Shown here: positions 10,868-17,761 of the stretch, one piece after another | How positions within the stretch are numbered: position 1 is the stretch's first letter | Layout: each line of letters begins with the position of its first letter | Origin: DATKHR01 sp035939575 | GTDB lineage: Bacteria; Acidobacteriota; Vicinamibacteria; Vicinamibacterales; CAVVIG01 | Assembly: GCA_035939575.1 (NCBI GenBank) | Contig: DASZFS010000539.1 | Span: forward strand, 1 to 41,434 | Length of the DNA stretch: 41,434 nucleotides | Direction of reading: 5' to 3' | The notes under the pieces: generated by a model | The model's database searches: none | What the model saw: the letters and a program-made list of their open reading frames with translations, nothing else | What the model was told of the DNA's origin: nothing | Translations under genes and position numbers: made by a program

Positions 10868-13093
10868 CTACTGGGTCGCGTAAGCGGCGGTGCGCTTCCC
10901 CTGCAGCCACTGGTCCATCCAGCCCACGATGTGCTCGAGGCGCTCAACGCGGTGCTGCGGCTCACCCGATCGCGACAGCTCGTGGTTTTCGCGCGGGAAC
11001 CTGACCATGACAGTCGGGATTTTCCGGTACTTGAGCGCCCGGAACATCATCTCGCCGCCGTCGGCAGGCGGTGTGCGGTAGTCCTGATCGCCCAGCACCA
11101 GCATCAGCGGCGTCGTCACGTTCGCGACGTGCGTGATCGGCGAGCGCGCGGCGAAGTCCTGCGGATCCTCCCACGGCGCCTTCCGGAACCACGTCGGCTG
11201 GAACAAGGTGAAGTCTGCCGTGAACCAGAAGCCGTACCAATCCGCGATGTCCCGCTGCGCGACCGCGGCCTTGAACCGCTGCGTCTGGGTGATCGTCCAG
11301 TCGGTCAGCAACCCGCCGCCGCTGCCACCCGTCACGCCCAGCCGGGTCGCGTCTACATACCCCTTCTTCAGGACTTCGTCGACGCCCGCCATCAAGTCTT
11401 TGTAGTCATCACCGGGGTAGCGGTACTGAATGCTGTTGCCGAAGTCCTGGCCGTATGACGTGCTGCCGCGCGGGTTGGTGAACAGCACGACATAGCCCTT
11501 CGCCGCCATCCATTGGAACTCGTGCGTGTAGACATTTCCATACGCCGAATGGGGTCCACCGTGGATCTCGAGGATCAGGGGATACTTCCTGGAGGGATCA
11601 AAGTCGGGCGGCTTCAGGATCCAGCCCTGGATGCTCTTTCCGTCGAAGCTCTTGTACCAGATCTCCTCGGGCTCGCTCTGCTGGATGTCCTTGAAGAGAT
11701 CCTCATTGATGTGCGTGACGAGTACGCCGCCGAGCCTGTCGAAGGGCCGTGCGCCAGCGCTTCCCAGAGGCCCTCGCGCGACGTCGAGTACGGCGATGTC
11801 GTTGATGTTCGTCTGCGTTGAGACCGTGGCGGCGATGACCGACGCGTCGGGTGTCGCGCTGAAGGCGCTGACGTCCTGGCCGCCGGCGGTCAGCGGGTCG
11901 ACTCTGCCCGTGGCGACCGCGACGCGCTTGAGGTTCGCGGACCCCTTCTCGGCCGACACGACGATGAGCGCCGTCCCGTCCTTCGACCAGACGATAGGCT
12001 TGCGGTTCTGTCCGCGGGGGGCGGCCTGGTCGCCTCCGATCCCCCCGCCGATGTCGAAGTCGTAGTCCGCCGTCAGGTTCCTGGGCGCGCTCCCCGGCAC
12101 CGCGTCCATCACCCAGAGATCCGGCTGGCTGTAGGAACGGATTGGCCGGCCGCGGAGCGTTCCGACGAAGGCGATCCGCTTGCCGTCGGGCGAGGGAGAC
12201 ACGTTGCCGATGCTGCCTTCGATGCCCGCCATCCTGACGATCGCGCCGCCTGATGCGGGGACGCGGTAGAGCTCCGAGCCCGATTCGTCGTAGTACGGCT
12301 CGGCCACCCGCGTCGAGACGAAATAGATCGCCGATCCGTCCGGCGCCCATGCCGGTCCACCCTCATCGAACTCGCCGTCGGTGAGCTCTGTGGGCGTCGG
12401 CTTGTCGCCCGCGCCATCCGCGATGCGCACCGTGAAGATGTGGTCGTGATGGCTCGTGTCCAGCCACCCGGGATTGCCATTGGCCCGATAGACGGCCTTC
12501 GTGATGACCTTGACGTCGCTGACGTTGGTCACGTCACTACTTCCACGGCCATCTGGCTCAGCACGCTTCTGGTCAGCGACGCCAGCGGCGCCACCAGGTC
12601 CCGTGGGGGAATTGAACGCAACCATCTTCCCGTCAGGCGACCAGGCTGGACCTGTTGCGCCGAGCGCCATGTCGGTGATGGCGCGTGCTTCGCCGCCGTC
12701 CATGTCCAGCAGAAAAACCTGGGGTGGCTGTAGGGCCGCTGTCGTTCGCACGAACGCGAGGCGCCGGCCGTCCGGCGACCACCTCGGGCTGACGTCGCGA
12801 GAGCCCGACGTCAGGCGCCTGGGGGCTTCGCCGCCTTTCGCGGGCACGGTGAAGATCGACGTCTCGTACCGGTTTTCCTTCTCGTTCACGGTGACGCGAA
12901 CGAACGCCACCTGCGAGCCGTCCGGCGAAATCTGCGGGTCGGCGATCCAGGTGAACTTCAGCAGGTCCTTCTCGGTGATGAAGCGCCGGGTCTGGGCGCG
13001 CGGCGCGATCGACAACGCCGACAGTGCCAGGACGCAGGCGACGGCGGCAAGCGGCGCCCGACGGGACGTTGGCCACGACGTTTGACACGTCAT
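10868..13093 (-). CDS. Secreted S9 family (acylaminoacyl-peptidase-like) serine peptidase
   Basis: 741 residues from ATG 13093, preceded by GAGGAG; the longer in-frame extension to 13147 is derived from a repeat-like sequence and is rejected. Residues 1-33 are an export signal with a basic start and hydrophobic core (ACVLALSALSIA). A TolB/WD40-type propeller occupies about 40-420 (ISPDGSQVAF, WSPDGRRLAF, WAPDGSAIYF). The peptidase domain has GVTGGSGGG with Ser591, LGDQDYRTPP with Asp671 and RENHELSRSG with His704. It is a different subfamily from the S9 enzyme at 2490, judged by the GGSGGG versus GLSYGG elbow. The TPR gene starts 87 bases downstream, so both may share a transcript leading to the two-component genes. 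Confidence 0.95.
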   Translation of the reverse strand: MTCQTSWPTSRRAPLAAVACVLALSALSIAPRAQTRRFITEKDLLKFTWIADPQISPDGSQVAFVRVTVNEKENRYETSIFTVPAKGGEAPRRLTSGSRDVSPRWSPDGRRLAFVRTTAALQPPQVFLLDMDGGEARAITDMALGATGPAWSPDGKMVAFNSPTGPGGAAGVADQKRAEPDGRGSSDVTNVSDVKVITKAVYRANGNPGWLDTSHHDHIFTVRIADGAGDKPTPTELTDGEFDEGGPAWAPDGSAIYFVSTRVAEPYYDESGSELYRVPASGGAIVRMAGIEGSIGNVSPSPDGKRIAFVGTLRGRPIRSYSQPDLWVMDAVPGSAPRNLTADYDFDIGGGIGGDQAAPRGQNRKPIVWSKDGTALIVVSAEKGSANLKRVAVATGRVDPLTAGGQDVSAFSATPDASVIAATVSTQTNINDIAVLDVARGPLGSAGARPFDRLGGVLVTHINEDLFKDIQQSEPEEIWYKSFDGKSIQGWILKPPDFDPSRKYPLILEIHGGPHSAYGNVYTHEFQWMAAKGYVVLFTNPRGSTSYGQDFGNSIQYRYPGDDYKDLMAGVDEVLKKGYVDATRLGVTGGSGGGLLTDWTITQTQRFKAAVAQRDIADWYGFWFTADFTLFQPTWFRKAPWEDPQDFAARSPITHVANVTTPLMLVLGDQDYRTPPADGGEMMFRALKYRKIPTVMVRFPRENHELSRSGEPQHRVERLEHIVGWMDQWLQGKRTAAYATQ

Positions 13094-13126
13094 TGGAGGC
13101 TCCTCATATGAGTGGACCATCGTAAG

Positions 13127-13155
13127 TCCGCAATCCTCAATCCGCAATCTACAAT
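13127..13155 (+). promoter_or_regulatory. TCCGCAATC direct repeat and candidate -10 box for ypdA-like gene
   Basis: The 9-mer TCCGCAATC occurs at 13127-13135 and 13141-13149. It is followed directly by TACAAT (13150-13155), five of six matches to a -10 box, six bases before the ATG at 13162. No ribosome site is seen, so translation may be leaderless. The 9-mer repeat resembles small intergenic repeats scattered in such genomes, so the promoter reading is tentative. Confidence 0.35.
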
Positions 13156-13161
13156 GGTCAG

Positions 13162-14187
13162 ATGTCGGTCCGAGACATCATCATCATTGGAGCGGGTCCG
13201 TCGGGACTGGCAGCGGCGATCGCGGCCAAGAAGCACGGACTCGACTACCAGGTCCTCGAGCAGGGCGTGCTGGTCAACTCCATCTTCCGGTTTCCTCCGC
13301 AGATGATCTTCTTCACGACGCCTGAGCTGCTCGAGATCGGCGGCCTGCCGTTCGTGTCCCCCTACGAGAAGCCGACGCGCCTGGAGGCCTTGCGCTACTA
13401 CCGCAAGGTGGTCGACACGTACGACCTGCAGATCGCCTTCGGCGAGCGGGTGCTCTCCGTCGCGCGAGAATCGGGCGGCTCGGGCGGGGATGCGATCTTC
13501 GAGGTGGAAACACGATCCTCGCGAGGCGTCCATCGTGTGCGGCTGGCGCGGCATGTCGTGTTTGCCATTGGCTACTACGACCATCCGGTGATGCTCGGCG
13601 TGCCCGGCGAGGACCTGGCGCACGTCCATCATTTCTACACCGACCCGCACCTGCACTATCGACAGCGGGTTGTCGTCGTTGGCGGAGGCAATTCGGCTGC
13701 CGAAGCGGCGCTCGAGATGTTCAGGGCCGGCGCTCACGTGACTCTGGTCCACCGTCACTCGGAGTTGAAGTCCACCATCAAGTACTGGGTGCGCCCTGAC
13801 ATCGAGAACCGCATCAAGGAGGGATCGATCGCGGCGCGCTTTGACACGCAAATCGTGGAGATCCGTCCCACGTCAGCGGTCGTCCAGTCGAGCGCGGCGG
13901 TGGCCCGGGACGAGGGGGGCGCGCCGGCGGAGATCGCCGCCGACGCTGTCTACCTCCTGACGGGCTACCGCGCGGACTCGGATCTGATGTGCCGCGCCGG
14001 CGTGCGTCTGAACGAGCGCGACGCGCCGATTCACGATCCGGAGACGTTCGAGACCAACGTCCCCGGCATCTTCATTGCCGGGGGTGCGATAGCTGGCGTG
14101 GATACCGGCACCATCTTCATCGAGAACGGCCGGTTTCACGGCGAGAAGATCATCGAGATCATCGCGCGCCGCTACAGCCCATCTTAG
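13162..14187 (+). CDS. ypdA: YpdA-family FAD/NAD(P)-dependent oxidoreductase (putative bacillithiol disulfide reductase)
   Basis: 341-residue flavoprotein. The FAD motif GAGPSG is at residues 10-15, and a second Rossmann motif VVGGGNSAAEAALEMFRAG near 170 binds NADPH. The family-specific stretch SIFRFPPQMIFFTTPELLEIGGLPF follows the FAD fold, and the C-terminal FETNVPGIFIAGGAIAG closes the FAD site. It lacks a thioredoxin-reductase CxxC pair, as YpdA proteins do. In Firmicutes YpdA reduces bacillithiol disulfide; in Acidobacteriota the low-molecular-weight thiol partner is an inference. It stands alone, divergent from the S9 peptidase and convergent with the serine hydrolase. Confidence 0.88.
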   Translation: MSVRDIIIIGAGPSGLAAAIAAKKHGLDYQVLEQGVLVNSIFRFPPQMIFFTTPELLEIGGLPFVSPYEKPTRLEALRYYRKVVDTYDLQIAFGERVLSVARESGGSGGDAIFEVETRSSRGVHRVRLARHVVFAIGYYDHPVMLGVPGEDLAHVHHFYTDPHLHYRQRVVVVGGGNSAAEAALEMFRAGAHVTLVHRHSELKSTIKYWVRPDIENRIKEGSIAARFDTQIVEIRPTSAVVQSSAAVARDEGGAPAEIAADAVYLLTGYRADSDLMCRAGVRLNERDAPIHDPETFETNVPGIFIAGGAIAGVDTGTIFIENGRFHGEKIIEIIARRYSPS

Positions 14188-14191
14188 AAAC

Positions 14192-14261
14192 GGGCCGAAG
14201 ACTCTGAAGCGGGCTGAGGACTCCAAGTTGGCTGAAGACTCTGAGGTCGGGCCGAAGGCTC
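14192..14261. repeat. GGGCTGAAGACTC-type repeat, four tandem direct units
   Basis: Four degenerate copies of a roughly 19-base unit begin at 14192, 14211, 14229 and 14249, with cores GGGCCGAAGACTC, GGGCTGAGGACTC, TGGCTGAAGACTC and GGGCCGAAGGCTC. All face the same way, unlike the inverted arrangement at 5984-6021 and 32634-32768. The array fills the gap between the convergent ends of ypdA and the serine hydrolase gene. Confidence 0.8.
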
Positions 14262-14267
14262 AACGCG

Positions 14268-15713
14268 TCAGCCGGGTGGACGGGGCACGCCCTCGAGAAT
14301 CCGGGCGACCAGCTCGGAGAAGTGCGACTCCGAGGCGCGCGGGCTCGGGCCCATTCTGACGATGACCATGCCGCGCGACGGGATGATCATCGTGTACTGG
14401 CCCATGTGTCCGGACGCCATGAACGCGTCCGCCGGCACGCCCTTCCAGGCGCCACCACGATTGAGCCAGAACAGCCCGCCGTAGCCCCGACTCGCGTCAG
14501 CCGGCGCGGGAGTGGAGACGAATCGCACCCACCCTTCCGGCAGCACGCGGCGGCCGCCCTTCCACACGCCATCCCACAGATGCAGCAGTCCGAACCGCGC
14601 CCAATCGCGAGCCGATCCGTAGTCGAAACCGGTCATCACGAAGTTGCCCCACGCGTCGGTCTCGAGCGTGAAGTGGCGCGCACCAATCGCGTCGAACAAC
14701 TCGCGCTGGGGGAACGTCAGGTAGTCCTCGCCGCGCGCTTCGACTTTTTCGCGGATGATTCGTCCGAGCGTCAGCGGATCGCAATTCCGATAGCGCCACT
14801 GCGTGTTGGGCGGTATTTCGGCCGGCTGGTTCACGGCATGCTCGAACACGTTGAGGCCGTCGAAATAGACGCGCATGTGCTTGTTGGCGCGGACGAAGGA
14901 GTCGGGCCCGTTCAGCCCGAGGTTGGCGAAATCAAGACCGCTGCTCATGTGCAGGAGATCACGCACCCGGATCTGGCCTCGAGGATCGCCGTCCCCGCGC
15001 CACTCCCTGACGGGCGCGAACTCGTCCACGCTGAGCTGCTGCCGGCGGACAAGAATGCCGACCAGCGCCGCCGTAATGCTCTTGCCCTCAGACCAGCTGA
15101 TCTGCGGCGTGTCCTTCGTCCATCCAGGCGCGTATCGCTCGCCGATGATCTTGCCGTCGTAGACGACAACAATAGCGCGCGTATTGTGCTCGGTCTGCGC
15201 CATTCCCCAGTCGAGCGCCGCCGCAACCGCCCTGGCGTCCACCCCGCGTGGCGCCGGCGCGGTGGACGCCATGGCGCCCGAATCTCCCGTCGGCCATGGT
15301 TGCGTCGACGCGTCGGGCAAATTGGGTCGAACCGGAACCGGCGTGAAATGGACCTTGCTCTCGCCCCGCGGAAGAATCGAGCAACCCTGGTCGCCGTTGT
15401 ACGCCGCGACGCGTGACGGAATGCCCGGGCCGCTCACGGTCACGATGTGCCGCTCGGGATCCACCTTGAACGTGAAATGGCTGTCCCAGCTGAAGTCCTT
15501 GAACGGCGCGATGTCCTGGGCGAGGATTTCTTCCGGTGTGCGCTTATGACCGCGGCCGACGACCCACAGGCCGGAGCAAAGATGGTGCGCTCCGATGGCC
15601 GCTCGCGATTCCAGGCCGTACGCCGGATCGTCCGATGCCGCGTTTGACGGCATACCGGTTTGCGCAAGCAGCACACCGCACGCCACCGCGCCGATGATCG
15701 TCGAGGTCGTCAC
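14268..15713 (-). CDS. Exported serine hydrolase, beta-lactamase / 6-aminohexanoate-dimer hydrolase-like
   Basis: 481-residue penicillin-binding-protein-fold hydrolase. It starts with GTG at 15713, with AAGGAAG about 10 bases upstream; residues 1-26 look like an export signal. Residues about 30-130 form an extra N-terminal region of unknown role. The catalytic domain has SEGK (Ser208, Lys211; SxxK), YRN (Tyr308, Asn310; YxN) and SGHMGQY in place of the KTG triad. HMSSGLDF is the usual nearby family marker. Members of this family act on amides or esters and often are not beta-lactamases, so the substrate is open. It is the last gene of a four-gene minus-strand run, 15 bases after the LON-domain gene. 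Confidence 0.9.
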   Translation of the reverse strand: MTTSTIIGAVACGVLLAQTGMPSNAASDDPAYGLESRAAIGAHHLCSGLWVVGRGHKRTPEEILAQDIAPFKDFSWDSHFTFKVDPERHIVTVSGPGIPSRVAAYNGDQGCSILPRGESKVHFTPVPVRPNLPDASTQPWPTGDSGAMASTAPAPRGVDARAVAAALDWGMAQTEHNTRAIVVVYDGKIIGERYAPGWTKDTPQISWSEGKSITAALVGILVRRQQLSVDEFAPVREWRGDGDPRGQIRVRDLLHMSSGLDFANLGLNGPDSFVRANKHMRVYFDGLNVFEHAVNQPAEIPPNTQWRYRNCDPLTLGRIIREKVEARGEDYLTFPQRELFDAIGARHFTLETDAWGNFVMTGFDYGSARDWARFGLLHLWDGVWKGGRRVLPEGWVRFVSTPAPADASRGYGGLFWLNRGGAWKGVPADAFMASGHMGQYTMIIPSRGMVIVRMGPSPRASESHFSELVARILEGVPRPPG

Positions 15714-15728
15714 GGTTCGGGCTTCCTT

Positions 15729-16361
15729 TCAGTGCGCGACGTTCGAGACGCCTGGCGTGCGCGCCGCCATGAGCTTCATCTCCAGCAGCTCGACGAGCGA
15801 CGCCGCGCGGATCCGGAGGCTGGGCCGCTCGAGCAGCGCCTGCTTCTCGAGCGGCTCGAGGTCGAGGTACTGGGCGAGCGCGTTGATCAGATCCTCGTCG
15901 GACATCGCCGCCGGCATCCTGGGATCCGCGCCGGCTTTTTCGACGGCCGGCGTCAGCATCGACTCGAGCTTCGCGCGGCACGTACGGATCTCCGCGCGGT
16001 CCCGGGGGGCGGGCTCGCCTTCCGGCAGAGGCTCGATGATCGCGCGGCGATAGCTGCGCGAATCGTCCTCTTCGACGATGCGGAACCGTTCGACGCCGCG
16101 CAGAACGATGTTGTAGCGGCCGTCCGGCAGCCGGTCGGCGTGCGTGATCACGCCACTGCAGCCAATCGGATAAACGCGCGGCCGCCCTTCGTAGTCGCGT
16201 TCCCAGCCGGGACGCAGCAGCACCATGCCGATGAGCCGATCGGTCGACAGCGCATCCGTGACCATCTCCCGGTAGCGCGGCTCGAAGATGTGCAAGGGCA
16301 GAAAGACGCTCGGAAAGAGAACGACGGTCGGAAGCGGGAAAAGCGGAAGAAGATCGGCCAA
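15729..16361 (-). CDS. LON peptidase substrate-binding-domain protein
   Basis: 210 residues, a free-standing Lon N-terminal (LAN/PUA-like) domain without ATPase or protease. Family marks are LPLFPLPTVVLFPSVFLPLHIFEPRYREMV at the start, IGCSGVITHADRLPDGRYNIVLRGVERFRI in the middle and a helical C-terminal half. The start is TTG at 16361: an in-frame TAG lies nine bases upstream and no ATG follows before the conserved opening. It begins 10 bases after the VWA gene stop. Such proteins are widespread and their role is poorly defined; a part in substrate selection or protein quality control is commonly suggested but not shown here. Confidence 0.92.
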   Translation of the reverse strand: MADLLPLFPLPTVVLFPSVFLPLHIFEPRYREMVTDALSTDRLIGMVLLRPGWERDYEGRPRVYPIGCSGVITHADRLPDGRYNIVLRGVERFRIVEEDDSRSYRRAIIEPLPEGEPAPRDRAEIRTCRAKLESMLTPAVEKAGADPRMPAAMSDEDLINALAQYLDLEPLEKQALLERPSLRIRAASLVELLEMKLMAARTPGVSNVAH

Positions 16362-16371
16362 ATCGGTCTAC

Positions 16372-17688
16372 TCAGTGAATCGTCTTTGTCTTCTTGTCCA
16401 TGTAGTCCATCAGTACGTACTGGCCGAGCGTATACGGCGTCGTGAAATACGCCTTACCCTTGCAGATCTCGGCGACGCGCCGCACGAAGCTGACGAGGTC
16501 GTAGTCCCGCGCGAGCATGAACGTATTGATCATGATGCCGCTCTTACGGCAGGCCGCGACTTCCGCGCAGGTCTCCGCCACGATGAACGGATCGAGCCCG
16601 AAGGCATTCTTGTAGATCCGGCCGTCGGGCTGCGTCAGCGCCGACGGCTTGCCATCGGTGATCATGATGATCTGCCGCATGTCCTTGCTCTGGCGATCCA
16701 GGATGCGCCGCGCCAGCCGCAGGCCCTCGCGCGTGTTGGTGTAGTACGGGCCGACGCGCACCCGGCCAAGCTCGGCGAGCGGGATCTCTTCAGCCGAGTC
16801 ATGGAACAGGACAACCTTCAGGGCGTCCCCTGGGTACTGCGTCTTGATCAGCTGCGCCAGCGCCAGCGCGACGCGTTTGGCCGGAGTGAAGCGATCCTCG
16901 CCGTACAAGATCATCGAGTGGCTGCAGTCGAGCATCAGCACGGTCGCGCACGAGCTCTGGTATTCGCCCTGTGTGACCATCAGGTCTTCGTGTGTGACGT
17001 GCAATCTCACGGGCCTTCGGGCGGGTACGGGGTACTGGGTACTCAGTACTCGGTACTCGGTACTCGGGGTGCGGCTTCGCTCGCGCGCCTCGCGAGACGC
17101 CGCGTTCAGGAGTGTCCCGGCGGCGTCCAGGTTCAGCGTGTCCCCGAATTCGTACGGTTTGGTGGCGCCGGTGGTCTCGACGCCGGTCGCCTGCTCGCGC
17201 GTGTCGTGCCGCCCGAAGCTGCTCTTGCCGAGCGATCCCAGCAGATCCCTCAGCGCGCGGTAGCCGAGGAAGTCGAGCGCCTTGTCGGTCACCTCGAACG
17301 TTACGGGTGCCGCGACGTCGCCGCCCCGTCCCTGGCGACGCTCGCGCTCGGACTCGAGATCGGGTGGCGTCGTGATGTAGCCTTCCTGCGCCATCCGCTC
17401 GATGATCTGCTGGATCAGCTCCTCGAGCTTCGAGCGGGCGTCCGACTGATCGGCGTCGGCCGGGTCGCCGAGGAGCCGCTCGATCGTCTCTTCCGGAAGC
17501 ACGCCGCCGTTGAAGAGTGCATCCAGGATGGCGTCGTGCAACGCCTGCAGCGTCCGCTCCTCGTCGCCCGCGCCGTACGGGTTGCTGAAGCCGCTCGACA
17601 GCAGCAGGTCCGAGAGCTTCGACACCAGATCCTCGAGATCCAGATCGTCCAGCTCGTCACCGGTGAACTTTGTGTATCTGTATTTCAA
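16372..17688 (-). CDS. VWA-domain protein partnered with a ChlI/MoxR-like ATPase
   Basis: 438 residues. The N-terminal half (1-200) is acidic and helical (FTGDELDDLDLEDLVSKLSDLLL). The C-terminal von Willebrand A domain (about 245-430) has a MIDAS site D-C-S-H-S at 254-258 and MITDGKPSA. Proteins of this type work with AAA ATPases of the MoxR/ChlI class as metal-dependent assembly or chelatase-like factors; the ATPase is the next gene upstream. The start appears to be TTG at 17688 giving the family-like opening KYRYTKFTGDE; no ATG or GTG lies upstream before the stop. Odd feature: residues about 207-223 (TPSTEYRVLSTQYPVP) are encoded by an in-frame GGTACTC tandem repeat, the same repeat that lies just upstream of the start codon. 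Confidence 0.9.
   Translation of the reverse strand: MKYRYTKFTGDELDDLDLEDLVSKLSDLLLSSGFSNPYGAGDEERTLQALHDAILDALFNGGVLPEETIERLLGDPADADQSDARSKLEELIQQIIERMAQEGYITTPPDLESERERRQGRGGDVAAPVTFEVTDKALDFLGYRALRDLLGSLGKSSFGRHDTREQATGVETTGATKPYEFGDTLNLDAAGTLLNAASREARERSRTPSTEYRVLSTQYPVPARRPVRLHVTHEDLMVTQGEYQSSCATVLMLDCSHSMILYGEDRFTPAKRVALALAQLIKTQYPGDALKVVLFHDSAEEIPLAELGRVRVGPYYTNTREGLRLARRILDRQSKDMRQIIMITDGKPSALTQPDGRIYKNAFGLDPFIVAETCAEVAACRKSGIMINTFMLARDYDLVSFVRRVAEICKGKAYFTTPYTLGQYVLMDYMDKKTKTIH
17023..17068. repeat. GGTACTC tandem repeat inside the VWA coding sequence
   Basis: About five degenerate copies of a 9-base unit (GGTACTCGG, with GGTACTGGG and AGTACTCGG variants). The block is read in frame in the VWA gene, in the linker between the N-terminal helical part and the VWA domain. 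A second block of the same repeat lies at 17693-17722. Confidence 0.85.
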
Positions 17689-17692
17689 AATT

Positions 17693-17722
17693 CGGTACTC
17701 GGTACTGGGTACTCGGTACTCG
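17693..17722. repeat. GGTACTC tandem repeat upstream of the VWA gene
   Basis: Three to four copies of the same 9-base unit as at 17023-17068 (CGGTACTCGGTACTGGG, then TACTCGGTACTCG). It fills much of the 73-base gap between the AAA ATPase stop and the TTG start of the VWA gene, ending only four bases from that start codon. It may occupy the place where a ribosome site would be expected. Confidence 0.85.
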
Positions 17723-17761
17723 CCCGCCTTCGCGTTTCACGCTTCGGCGGATTGCTTCGTG

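Noticed and set aside
13094..13147. N-terminal extension of the second S9 peptidase
   Set aside because: The added residues are encoded by the TCCGCAATC repeat region, and the ATG at 13093 has a strong ribosome site and signal peptide.
14192..14261. Possible CRISPR array
   Set aside because: Units of about 19 bases follow one another without unique spacers, there are only four degenerate copies, and no cas genes are present.
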